Source of the DNA: Membranipora membranacea
Lineage: Eukaryota; Bryozoa; Gymnolaemata; Cheilostomatida; Membraniporidae
DNA: 64,000 nucleotides
Assembly (NCBI GenBank): GCA_914767715.1
Contig: OU612066.1
Span: forward strand, 27,688,283 to 27,752,282
Reading direction: 5' to 3'
The notes under the pieces were generated by a model. That model was given only the letters and a program-made list of their open reading frames with translations, ran no database searches and had not been told where the DNA came from. Each line of letters starts with the position of its first letter. Position 1 is the first letter of the stretch. Below, one piece after another: positions 13,401 through 25,476 of the stretch. The translations under genes were made by a program, and so were the position numbers.

Positions 13401-15274
13401 TGATTTGTTCTCAAGATATCATCAATATAAACGTCAAAACCTCCTTCACTAATTAGTCTAATTAGCGAATATTACATAACATTTCAAAAATTCAAATCGA
13501 AATTTTTCATCTAGACACATGGAGGTATGTTGTAAACAAGTTTCATCAAATTGCCTCTGGTAGTTCTTGACTTATAGAGGCCCAAAAAGTGTTGCAATAA
13601 TAAAAATAATAATAATAACTAGAAACGGTAAACATATTTGCAAGCAAATATAAAGGAATACAACCAATATATTTGAATATCGAGGTCATGCGACATCATA
13701 ATTGATGATGTCATAAGACTCGGTATATGCCAAAACCCCCTTATCCCAAGTCTCAACTCAATCGCATGATGAGAACTGCTAATCGGCAGCGATTAACTGT
13801 CTATGGCGGCCATATTGGATTTCGGGTCATGTGACATTAAAATTGATGATGTCATCAGATTCGGCATATGTCATAACCCCCAAATTCCAAGTTTTAACTC
13901 AATCGCATGATAGGAACTGTTAATCGGCAGCCACTTCCTGTTCATGGTGGCCATACTTGTTTCGGATCACATGACCTTAAAAATGATGATGTCATAAGAT
14001 TCGGTATATGTCATAACCCCCATATCCCAAGTTTTAACTCAATCGCATGATAAGAACTGTTAATTGTCAGCAGTTTACTGTTTATGGCGGCCATTTTGTA
14101 TATCGGGTCATGTGACATAAAAATTGATGATCTCATAAGATTCGGTATATGTCATAACCCCCATATCCCAAGTTTTAACTCAATCGCATGATTTGTTCTC
14201 AAGATATGATCAATATAAAGGTCAAAACGTCCTCCACTAATTAGTCTAATTAGCGAATATTACATAACAATTAAAAAATTCGTTTTGTAATTTCTCATGT
14301 AGACATATGGAACTATGTTGTGACGAAGTTTCATCAAATTGTGTCTGGTAGTTCTTGACTTATAGAGGCCCAAAAAGTGTTGCAAAAATAATAATAACTA
14401 GAAACGGTAAACATATTTGCAAGCAAATATAAAGGAATACAACCAATATATTTGAATATCGAGGTCATGTGACATCATAATTGATGATGTCATAAGACTC
14501 GGTATATGCCGAAACACCCTCATCTTAAGTCTTAACTCAATCGCATGATGAGAACTGCTAATCGGCAGCAATTAACTCTCTATGGCGGCCATATTGGATT
14601 TCGGGTCATGTGACATCAAAATCGATGATGTCATAAGATTCGGTATATGTCATAACCCCCAAATCCCAAGTTTTAACTCAATCGCATGTTAAGAACTGTT
14701 AATCGGCAGCAACTTCCTGTTTATGGCGGCCATTTTGGATATCGGGTCATGTGACATTAAAATAGACGATGTCATAAGATTTGGTATAGGTCAAAACCCC
14801 CAAATCCCAAGTTTTAACTCAATCGCATGATAAGAACTGTTAATTGGCAGCAGTTTACTGTCTATGGCGGCCATTTTGTATATCGGGTCATGTGACATAA
14901 AAATTGATGATGTCATAAGAATCGGTATATGTCATAACCCCCATATCCAAAGTTTTAACTCAATCACATGATTCGTTCTCGAGATATGATCAATATAAAG
15001 GTCAAAACGTCCTCCACTAATTAGTCTAATTAGCGAATATTACTAACAATTCAAAAATTCATCTTGTAATTTTTTAGCTAGACATATGGAACTATGTTGT
15101 GACCAAGTAACATCCAATTCTGCCTGGTAGTTCTTGACTTATAAAAGCCCAAAAAGTGTTGCAAGAATAATAATAATAATAATAAACCCTACTAAAACAA
15201 AAGTAATACAACTTTGTTGTATTCCTAATAAACCCTACTAAAACAAAAGGAATACAACTTTGTTGTATTCCTAA

Positions 15275-17060
15275 CTAGAAACGGTAATTTTTTTAATCAA
15301 CAAAATAATATTTGCAAGCAAATATGAAGGAATACAACCAATCATATCGAATATCGAGGTCACGTGACAGCATAATTGTTGGTCTCAAAGGATTCGGTAT
15401 ATGCCAAAACCCCCATATCCCAAGTTTTAACTCAATTGCTTTATAAGAACTGTTAATCGGCAACCACTTCCTGTTCATGGTGGCCATATTGGATTCGGGT
15501 CACATGACATCAAAAATGATGATGTCATAAGATTCGGTGTATGTCAAAACATCCATATCCCAAGTTTTAACTAAATCGCATGATAAAAACTGTTAATCGG
15601 CAGCAATTCACTGTTTATGGCGGCCATTTTGTATATCGGGTCATGTGACATAAAAATTGATGATGTCATAAGATTCGGTATAAGTCAAAACCCCCTTATC
15701 CCAAGTTTCAACTCAATCGCATGATTTGTTCTCAAGATATCACCAAAAGAAAAATGAAAAACATCCTCCACTAATTAGTGTAATTAGCAAATAAATTGCA
15801 TAACAACTCAAAAATTGTCGAGGCATTTTTTCATCGTGACCTATAGGACTATGTTGTGACCAAGTATCATTAGAATCTGCCAAGTAGTTCTTGACTTATA
15901 GAAGACTTAATTTTGGTATAATCAAGGTATAATTGATAAAAACGGCAAAACCTCCGTCACTAATTAGTCTAAATAGCGAGTGTTACATAACAATTTAAAA
16001 ACTCATTTAGTAATTTTTCATCTAGACATATGCAACTATGTTCTGACGAAGTTGCATCGATTTCTGCCTGGTGGTTCTTGACTTATAGAAGCCCAAAAAG
16101 TGTTGCAATAATAATAATAAAAAGAACTTACAAAAACAATAGTAATACAACTTTGTTGTATTCCTAACTAGAAACGGTAATTTTTTTAATCAACAAAATA
16201 ATATTTGCAAGCAAATATGAAGGAATACAACCAATCATATCGAATATCGAGGTCACGTGACAGCATGATTGTTGGTCTCAAAGGATTCGGTATATGCCAA
16301 AACCCCCATATCCCAAGTTTTAACTCAATTGCTTGATAAGAACTGTTAATCGGCAACCACTTCCTGTTCATGGTGGCCATATTGGATTCGGGTCACATGA
16401 CATCAAAAATGATGATGTCATAAGATTCGGTGTATGTCAAAACCTCCATATCCCAAGTTTTAACTAAATCGCATGATAAAAACTGTTAATCGGCAGCAAT
16501 TCACTGTTTATGGCGGCCATTTTGTATATCGGGTCCTGTGACATAAAAATTGATGATGTCATAAGATTTGGTATAAGTCAAAACCCCCTTATCCCAAGTT
16601 TCAACTCAATCGCATGATTTGTTCTCAAGATATCACCAAAAGAAAAATGAAAAACATCCTCCACTAATTAGTGTAATTAGCAAATAAATTGCATAACAAC
16701 TCAAAAATTGTCGAGGCATTTTTTCATCGTGACCTATAGGACTATGTTGTGACCAAGTATCATTAGAATCTGCCAAGTAGTTCTTGACTTATAGAAGACT
16801 TAATTTTGGTATAATCAAGGTATAATTGATAAAAACGGCAAAACCTACGTCACTAATTAGTCTAATTAGCGAGTGTTACATAACAATTTAAAAACTCATT
16901 TAGTAATTTTTCATCTAGACATATGCAACTATGTTCTGACGAAGTTGCATCAATTTCTGCCTGGTGGTTCTTGACTTATAGAAGCCCAAAAAGTGTTGCA
17001 ATAATAATAATAAAAAGAACTTACAAAAACAATAGTAATACAACTTTGTTGTATTCCTAA
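15275..17060 (-). repeat. Tandem pair of near-identical 893-bp subfamily-B modules
   Basis: The two modules 15275-16167 and 16168-17060 are adjacent, the same length (893 bp) and differ at only a few positions that I can see. The junction carries one aatacaactttgttgtatt hairpin. The arrangement fits either unequal crossing-over within the array or a rolling-circle concatemer that inserted as a dimer. Confidence 0.75.
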
Positions 17061-19376
17061 CTAGAAACGGTAAAAATATTTGCAAGCAAATATAAAGGAA
17101 TACAACCATTAATTTTGAATATCGACGTCAAGTGACATCATAAGTGATGATGTAATGAAACTCGGTATATGCCAAAACCCCCTTATCCCAAGTCTCAACT
17201 CAATCGTATGATGAGAACTGCTAATCGGCAGCAATTAACTCTCTATGGCGGCCATTTTGGTTTTCGGGTCATGTGACATTAAAATTGATGATGTCATAAG
17301 ATTCGGTATATTCCAAAACCCCCATATCCCAAGTTTTGACTCAATCGCATGATGAGAACTGTTAATCGGCAGCAGTTTACTGTCTATGGCGGCCATTTTG
17401 GATTTCGGGTCATGTGACGTTAAAATTGATGAAGTCATAAGATTCGGTATAGGTCAAAACCCCCAAATCCCAAGTTTTAACTCAAAAGCATGATAAGAAC
17501 TGTTAATCGGCAGCCACTTCCTGTTTATGGCGGCCATTTTGGATATCGGGTCATGTGACATTGAAATTGATGATGTCATAAGATTCGGTATAAGTCAAAA
17601 CCCCCAAATCCCAAATATTAACTCAATCGCATGTTAAGAACTGTTAATCGGCAGCCATTTCCTGTTTTTGGCGGCCATTTTGGCTATCGGGTCATGTGAC
17701 ATTAAAATTGACGATGTCATAAGATTCGGTATATGCCATAACCTCTGTATCCTAAGTTTCAACTCAATCGCATGATTTGTTCTCAAGATATCACCAAAAG
17801 AAAATCGAAAAAACATCCTCCACTAATTAGTGTAATTAGCAAATATTACATAACATTTCAAAATTTTGTTTTGCAATTTCTCATCTTGACATATGGGACT
17901 ATGTTGTGACCATGTGTCATCGAATTCTGCCAAGTAGTTCTTGACATATAGCAGAATGAAATTGGGTAAAAACGTTAAAAAAGGCAAAACCTCCTTCACT
18001 AATTAGTGTAATTAGCAAGTATTACATAACGATTCAAAAACTCATTTAGTAATTTCTCATCTAGACATATGGAACTATCTTATGACAAAGTTCCATCCAA
18101 TTCTGCCTGATAGTTCTTGACTTATAGATGCGACAAAAGTGTTGCAAAAATAATAATAATAACTAGAAACGGTAAACATATTTGCAAGCAAATATAAAGG
18201 AATACAACCAATAGATTTGATTATCGAGGTCATGTGACATCATATTTGATGATGTCATAAGACTCGGTATAGGCCGAAACCCCCTTATCCCAAGTCTCAA
18301 CTCAATCGCATAATGGGAACTGCTAATCGGCAGCGATTAACTGTCTATGGCGGCCATATTGGATTTCGGGTCATGTGACATTAATATTGATGATGTCATT
18401 AGATTCGGCATATGTCATAACCCCCAAATTCCAAGTTTTAACTCAATCGTATGATAAGAACTGTTAATCGGCAGCCACTTCCTGTTAATGGTGGCCATAT
18501 TGGATTCGGGTCACATGACATCGAAAATGATGATGTCATAAGATTCGCTATGTGTCATTACCCCCATATCCCAAGTTTTAACTCAATCGCATGATAATAA
18601 CTGTTAATCGGCAGCCAGTTCCTGTTTATGGCGGCCATTTTGGATATCGGGTCATGTGACATTAAAATTGATGATGTCCTTAGATTCGGTATATGCCATA
18701 ACCCCCGTATCCCAAGTTTAAACCCAATCGCATGATTTGTTCTCAAGATATCATCAATATAAACGTCAAAACCTCCTTCACTAATTAGTCTAATTAGCGA
18801 ATATTACATAATATTTCAAAAATTTGATTCGAAATTTTTCATCTAGACACATGAAGGTATGTTGTAAACAAGTTTCATCAAATTGCCTCTGGTAGTTCTT
18901 GACTTATAGAGGCCCAAAAAGTGTTGCAATAATAATAATAATAATAATAACTAGAAACGGTAATTTTTTTATTCAACAAAATAATATTTGCAAGCAAATA
19001 TGAAGGAATACAACCAATAATATCGAATATCGAGGTCACGTGACATCATAATTGTTGGTCTCAAAGGATTCGGTATATGCCAAAACCCCCATATCCCAAG
19101 TTTTAACTCAATCGCATGATAAGAACTGTTAATCGGCAGCTATTAACTGTCTATGGCGGCCATATTGGATTTCGGGTCATGTGATATCAAAATTGATGAT
19201 GTCATAAGATTCGGTATATGTCATAACCCCCATATCCCAAGTTTTAACTCAATCGCATGATAAGAACTGTTAATCGGCAGCCACTTCCTCTTTATGGCGG
19301 CCATTTTGGATATCGGGTCATGTGACATTAAAATTGATGATATCCTAAGATTCGGTATATGTCATAACCCCCATAC

Positions 19377-20160
19377 ATGATTACGAGCAGCATAGAATTT
19401 ATAGGTAACAAAGAGCAGGTTTCTATGCGGAGTAGCTTTTCTCATTTTTCAGAACAATGCCACTGCCAACCACGCTGGTCCTGGCCTCAGGGTAGATCCT
19501 TTTTACTGAGCCCTTCATGGGTGTTGCTCCCATCGGCGTGGTGGCAAATTTCTACACTTTCTCATTGAAAATTAGCTCTTAAGTCTTACTCTTATGTTAC
19601 TGATACCAGAGAAAAAATCTCTTATGATGTTTTCCTGGTCCGTCTCAGGTGTATTTGATGTGTACTATTGTACAACTTCACATGGAAGAATAGCATAGAG
19701 GTAATCAGAAAACTGGACAACATACTTTTTCATGCGATTAAAACACTATGATATGTGCTGTGCAACGATTCAAAAATCATGTTAAACACAAACACAACAT
19801 TCAAAAAGAGAAAAAAACCAACAGTTTGAATTGATAGTATACTTTGAATGTTGCCTCAGCCTTACCAGAGCAGTATAGCAAAGGTCACTTTCAATGTCAT
19901 GCTGAATTCAAAGATTCACCACAGCAATATTATCAAAATAATGTAGGTATTATGTAGGCACATAGAATATAAGAATATAAGCAGAATATAAGTAGAATAT
20001 AAGTAGAATATAAGCATCTTCTCTGAGTGGGTAGTCAAGTGATGAGGTAGCCACTGAAAAACAGAAGACATAGCCCCATCCTCCAGTTTCACCATGGCAT
20101 AGCTGAAAAAGTATAATATGTGCTCATCGAAAAACAAGATAAACACTGTAGGTAATTTGA
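19377..20160. other. Unique AT-rich DNA after the array, no gene seen
   Basis: Immediately right of the truncated last monomer the sequence becomes non-repetitive. I see no convincing coding region. Short open stretches on both strands have no recognisable domain, and a low-complexity run of agaatataagt units lies at about 19,965-20,015. Confidence 0.5.
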
Positions 20161-20788
20161 AGACTTTGTTTGAGGCTGCTCTTTTGTATCACATCTTATT
20201 CTCCATATTTTATTCTATCATGTGAGCGATTTTCAGCTTTATAATCCAAATATTGAGGAAGTTATGGCCTCTCAAACTTCCAAGGTGACGGCAATTTATC
20301 GGCAGTAAGAATCAGCCGGCAATCCCTAGGGTACGTCACTAATATTGATGATCAAAATGTTCAAATCTGTAACGGTCTCAAGCCCAGGTCCAAATGGCTT
20401 TGCAGGCGACGCCGCTAATACTGAGCTATATTGTCTACTGGCTAACCTAGTTGGTCCAAGTGGCGTGATGGTAGCCTCGTTGCCTGTAGGTATAGGGACC
20501 CGGGTTAAATTCCCACCCAGGTCTGAATTTTGATCATCATCTTATCTGTGTGATTATTGGTGTATTAACTAATAACTCATAATGTCTATGCCACATGTCT
20601 ATGGTTGTGACATACCCCAGGGGAAACATCCGCTTATTCCCAATGCCGATTGCAGGCAATCACCCTGGAAGTTTGAGAGGCCATAACTTCCTCAATATTT
20701 GGATTCTAAAGCTGAAAATCGCTCACATGATAGAATAAAATATGGAGAATAAGATGTGATACAAAAGAGCAGCCTCAAACAAAGTCTT
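20161..20788. mobile_element. Foldback/MITE-like element with about 128-bp inverted arms
   Basis: The left arm 20161-20288 (starting agactttgtttgaggctgct) is repeated in inverted orientation at 20661-20788 with only a few mismatches. About 370 bp lie between the arms. No transposase is encoded. The long, well-matched arms suggest a non-autonomous DNA transposon, or a palindrome made by inverted duplication. I could not identify a clean target-site duplication at the edges. A tRNA-like promoter core sits in the spacer. Confidence 0.6.
20452..20526 (+). repeat. tRNA-like (SINE-type) core
   Basis: An A-box-like tggcgtgatgg at 20461 and a B-box-like gggttaaattcc at 20502 are spaced about as in a tRNA-type polymerase III promoter, and the surrounding bases resemble a decayed tRNA. 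The fold is not clean enough to call a functional tRNA. A tRNA-derived SINE relic inside the inverted-repeat element is my reading. Confidence 0.4.
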
Positions 20789-20949
20789 TAAGTTAAGCAT
20801 TTACCTCCCCCCCACCAATAGTTAATCTTATTTTTCTCACCTTTAGTTCTCTCAACTGAGACTCGCTTACAACAGTCACATACTGCTTGCAAAAAAGGTA
20901 TATACGTCACATTCTTCGCTAAGATCTACAAGGTATAAGTTAATGATGA

Positions 20950-23790
20950 TTAAACTAGGTAGAAAGTGTACAGCGTAGACGATGATCTGATCCAGACATT
21001 GTCAAGTACAATCAGAGGGATTAAGAGTAAACCCAGTGATGATCTAAGAATTTTTTGTACACCAGAAAGACAGCGTTCAGCTTCAGCATTAGGCCCGTCA
21101 CTCTGACCAATAAGAGGAGACACTGTCGGTGAGTTCTTGACCAGTTTTCAGCTTTCACTGGACACTTTAACAGAACTACATCTAATTAAACTGTTTGCTG
21201 CCATTATTCAGCTATTTCAGTTTAAGTTGTTCACAAATATACAGTCTATATACAGTCTAGTATAGGGCAAAAACATACTACAAAAAGTTAAATGTGATAT
21301 AAATATATATATAAATGTATGTATATGACATGTTTATTACCATATAAGGGAGAGTAGTGCTCTCTCTTCACTGTAAGCCTCATCACATTCACTAAAATAT
21401 TCATGTAGTACAGTCACCACACTTATCAGTCTATTTGCCTCAGTCTTCCTCTGACCTGCATCCTTAATAAGGCCCTGTAGCATATCATATTATGATGTAT
21501 ACAGACACTCAAATAGTTCAGCTATAACCTCACCGTTGATTGTCTCCTGTAATATGGCAAATAAAATCATCAGTATGAATGTTTGTCTGATATCAAATTA
21601 CTCAAATCGTTAACATTGGCCTGTTACTGACTGGGTACTCTGCTATCAAACAAATCGGAGAAGATTTAGATCGTCTATCTATAAAGTGATGAATAAGTTT
21701 TATTACATCTTGTATATCTGTTTCGTAAACAAACATCAAAACACTCCAATAATTTGGAGTTACTACATCCCTGAACTGATTGTTAAGAGAGAAGACAACT
21801 CGAATTTGTACATCAGTTTATAGCCATATCATTTTTTTGTAATGGATCTCTTGGGTAATCCTATAGAACTGCTCGGGATTTAGTTTTTATATGATGATAG
21901 AATCCACTGACCTGCTGTGTTTGAAGAATAGCATGCAACTCTTTCAGTAGAGAGGTGGGTTTAATGGACACACTATCAGTACTATGTATCTCCACAGATA
22001 AGTTTGGATCTTCCCCCATCAGCTGAAATAACATATGAATCACACTGACTGCAGACTCAAACTCACAGTAATTGATAGCTACAGTGGAAAATCAGACTCA
22101 AAAAGCTACTAAATCACACTCATGTAGTTCCTTTCCTTCAGGGTACACTGACACGCCATTCAGGGAAAGCTACCACGATTGGTTGTGAAGTTTGGTAGTG
22201 TTTGGCAAGTGCTTTGTCATGTAGCTAGGTCAAACAAACTAAACAAAAATATCTGATAATAATACATAAACAATACTACATTAACATCTGACCCTACTGA
22301 CCCTGGTAAAAAATCAGATATCCCCTACAGAGTTTGTCAAAAGTTAAAATTTAAAAGTCAAATGAAATAAGTTTATGATGGGGAAATCCTGGGTAGCATA
22401 ACACATGTGATCTCATGCGATTGATGAAGTATTTGAAAATATAGAAGTGAGATGTGGGTTACTGGTGTTACCTCTTGCATTGTGTGTTTCGTTAAATAGT
22501 ATACAATCTTTTAGATAAATCTCGTAGTCGCCAAGCTGTGTTATGTTTATCAGTTTAAGGTCCAGTTAAGTTCTCCTGTCAAATAGAGAAAGAATACAGT
22601 ATGCCTCCATTGACTCAGAAACACCATCCATTCGCTGGAGAAGGCATGTCCAGCGAACTGTTGGTCTGCAATCATAATGGCTTCGCTCCAGCTTGTTGCA
22701 GCATTCATGTTAATGTTTATAATAGAACGTTGATGAAAATTAATGATAAAACGAATTCATAACTTGAAAGCTGTTCTCTCTTGCACAAATTCAGACTTTA
22801 TATGGGGCAAAATAGAATCAGCCTTGATCTAAAAAAGTATGTGATGTGCAATCACATTCTCAATAGATTGAGCCAGATCCCAGTTACCTATGTAAACCAC
22901 TTGAAACAGGCTACACTGTAACTACTACTGTACACAGCATTAATAGCCAGACAGTTTCTTATCTGTTTAGCCTGAGGAGCACACAACCATAAATATCGTC
23001 CATCTTTGAGTATAAATCTGAGGAACCTGAACCGTTCAGACACTTGCCGTATATGACTTTATCTGTCATTTGGTAAATAATCATCAGACAGTACTTCAGG
23101 GTACTTACTTATTTGGTACTTGAAGGTTGACCGCCAAATTCTGTTAGAAGGTTGTGGCAATATGGCATCTCGTCTGTCCCTCTCCGTTCCGGGTCTGCAA
23201 CGTAGGTTGGTAGATCAATCACCATCATCTTTAGCCTGCCACTGGGGGTCCGTCTGAGAGGGTGCTGCCGATAGATAAGACGATCCACAGTCTAGTAGTG
23301 CCCATTCTGTATTAACACAAAATCAATCAAGACAGCGCAGTATTGAATTGTGTTCTTCAAAATGAAAAAACTCAAATGGCCAAAAGTGATACACCATACA
23401 TGTATATAACTCAATCCCACATTTGCTATCGTTATATTAAAGCTGAACCCATCATATCAGAGAGGAATCAGACACTATATCCTCTCAGTCCTCACTGCTG
23501 TCTTCCCTCATTTGCTCTATCTATTGTATATATTCATTTAACATTCATAAGCTTGCAGGTAAACATCGAGTAAACCAATCTTTATAATTACTCATTAATG
23601 TGATAGAGTGTCACTGATAAGCACTATCTTGAGAATTATAATTCCATGACTTACCTCCATCATGTCTTTTTACATTGCAGTGTCTTCCTGCACTGGCTCA
23701 CATCACGTATCCATATAGGGCTGGCACCGGGTAAAGTTCTGATCAGTGATGAGTTGAGAGGTTTGAGCATTATCACCGAGCTAAATGGAT
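20950..23790 (-). pseudogene. Decayed multi-exon gene of uncertain family (possibly helical-arm region of a large deubiquitinase)
   Basis: Several exon-like stretches lie in a row on the minus strand. They are 23655-23790 (acceptor tttatag, donor gtaagt); 23110-23301 (includes LLDCGSSYLS, then a frame change before VIDLPTYVADPERRG); 22888-23058 ([15 protein letters not shown] ... CFKWF, ending in TAG); 22577-22698; 21912-22078 (acceptor actgtag, donor gtcagt, FESAVSVIHMLFQL); 21341-21546 (LIKDAGQRKTEANRL with an in-frame TAA at 21490-21492); and 20950-21127. The text is protein-like and hydrophobically patterned, but stops and frame changes interrupt it. The FLRFIL...CFKWF pattern reminds me of the helical-repeat part of USP9X/USP24-type ubiquitin hydrolases. 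That family assignment is a weak inference; the decay itself is seen directly. Confidence 0.4.
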
Positions 23791-25367
23791 CTATAAATAA
23801 TGAAGGGTGACAGTGACTGAATGGAAATTAAAAAATAATCTAAATTAAAGATAGCTAAATAAACAGTAATAGTAGCGGCCAAAATGGTTCATAGTATGAT
23901 AGGCAGAATTGACCCAGTGCAGTCAACCACTAAAGATTGTGAGTTGTATGTACCATTAAGTAGGCCAGCACACCATTCACAACTAAACTTGTGAATAAAG
24001 AACAGCATAAAAATGTGTTCTGATGAATTCCCACTCCTAGAGTGGGCTTTAAGGAAGAACTGTTCTTGCTCACAGTCACACTCTCTAGTTTGAGGTGTGT
24101 ACACAACAATCTGACTATATATAAACATGTACATATACAATGTAATGTGCACTGCAAGAATCACCACAAGCGGTATCAATTCACAGCTCCAGAATCCAGA
24201 TCATCTGAAGTTTGGTGGTAAATTGCCTACCTGTAATGTAACAAAAGGAGCCAAGTGAAAAAAATATGTTTACCATACCCAGTTGGCAACACAGCTAAAA
24301 AAATCAGTTTGAGCAGCCACCATTGCTAGCATGGTTTAAGAGTAATGTTGAAGAAGCATAACAGGGAATCAATAAATCTTGCTAGGATTGGTATAACCTT
24401 TCTTCACCCAGTAGAGAACTAATCTACACTGCTATGTTCGGAAATAATTATGTAATTAGATTTACTAGTATATATATTTTGTCCTTTGTTTAAACTTTAA
24501 AATAGTATTAAAGAATGTGATATTCCAAAAAATTATCATTTATACACACAGAGAGTCATAAATATTTTTAGAAATTTGTCAATTTGGGAGAAAAAGCCTA
24601 CTTAGGCTATTATCATGTACATGTTACATATTGATCGCTACTTGTTTTGTGTACAAAGTCAGTATCTACTACTAAACTCAAAACTTTTCAGAAAACCAAG
24701 AAACCTATCAGGCTTCAGGTAGGTACTTATTATTATTACCTACCCATTAACCACAGCAAAGAGTTACAGACCTAACTAGTAAGTAACTGTATTGCTGTAA
24801 AGTAAAGACCACCGGAAACTCTTTATTTATTTATTCCTTGTTGTACCCACTGAGTCTGAACCCAAATCAAATGCCCTACCCATGGGATGGTATTCTGGAG
24901 CAAGGTCCATACCTTATATAGTTATGTCCAAAAACTGAGGCATGTTCTTACGCCCCCTAAGCGGTCTAGCGTGATGTCGTCGTTGATGTAAGTGTAAGTA
25001 AGTTCCTTTTATTATTTATCTTTATATTATCATTATTATTCTACTAGCTAATGGTAATGCCTTATGGAAATAAACTCCTACATCTTATAGTCATTGCTCA
25101 GAGCTCACTGCATCTAGCCATTGATTTCATGCAGAGACAGTATGGCACCAATACAATGTATTCAGGCCTACCAAACTGATGAAGTAGTAACAACGAATAG
25201 TAACTGTTACTCTTTATTTATTTGTTATTGACATACCTGCAAGTAATAAACAAACTAAATCAAGAACTCATCACAGGAGTGGGTGGATCAGTATTGTGTA
25301 AAAATGGTGCACTCTGATGATGGTGACTCAAACACACAGTCACTATAGTTTTTGTGAATACACATAT

Positions 25368-25376
<9 letters not shown>
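23791..25376. other. Unique intergenic DNA, no gene recognised
   Basis: No exon set with consistent splice sites was found. A small perfect inverted repeat (ggtaggta ... tacctacc) lies near 24,717-24,743. Overlapping short open frames at 23,889-24,179 on the minus strand lack any recognisable motif and are not called. Confidence 0.45.

Positions 25377-25378
<2 letters not shown>

Positions 25379-25420
<42 letters not shown>
25379..25420. repeat. (TA)n microsatellite
   Basis: About 21 consecutive TA dinucleotides follow a short (CATA)n stretch. A second, shorter TA run lies at about 26,945-26,968. Confidence 0.95.
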
Positions 25421-25422
<2 letters not shown>

Positions 25423-25476
25423 TAGTAATATATAATACTTACTAACATCCCTGTGTATATATTATGAATCAAATTT

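Larger units (their letters stand above)
1..19376 (-). repeat. Satellite-like array of Helentron-associated (HINE-like) modules, block A
   Basis: About twenty modules lie head to tail, and the left edge runs off the window. Each module starts on the plus strand with ctagaaacggtaa and an 18-nt palindrome (atatttgc-aa-gcaaatat), then aaggaatacaacc, then several 141-bp monomers. It closes with ttcttgacttatag and aagtgttgc(a/g)a(ga), followed by (taa)n. The ctagaaacgg box begins at 387, 1204, 2161, 3082, 4163, 5269, 6146, 7111, 8209, 9102, 10067, 11004, 11928, 12830, 13619, 14398, 15275, 16168, 17061, 18163 and 18951, so spacing is 779-1106 bp. On the minus strand this reads TCT(C/T)GCAACACTT at the 5' end, and hairpin, 11 nt, CTAG, T at the 3' end, which is Helitron-like. 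The recurrent small ORFs on the minus strand are by-products of the repeat. The array stops abruptly inside a monomer at about 19,376. Seen: periodicity and ends. Inferred: transposon origin. Confidence 0.85.

Noticed and set aside
387-18746. Many 60-78 residue minus-strand ORFs in the array
   Set aside because: They repeat with the 141-bp monomer (47 codons) and appear wherever monomers happen to lack stops. No signal of a real gene.
20452-20526. Functional tRNA gene
   Set aside because: A- and B-box-like motifs are present but the B box departs from consensus and the acceptor stem does not pair.
23343-23573. 76-residue plus-strand ORF
   Set aside because: No domain, no splice context and opposite to the decayed gene; likely chance.
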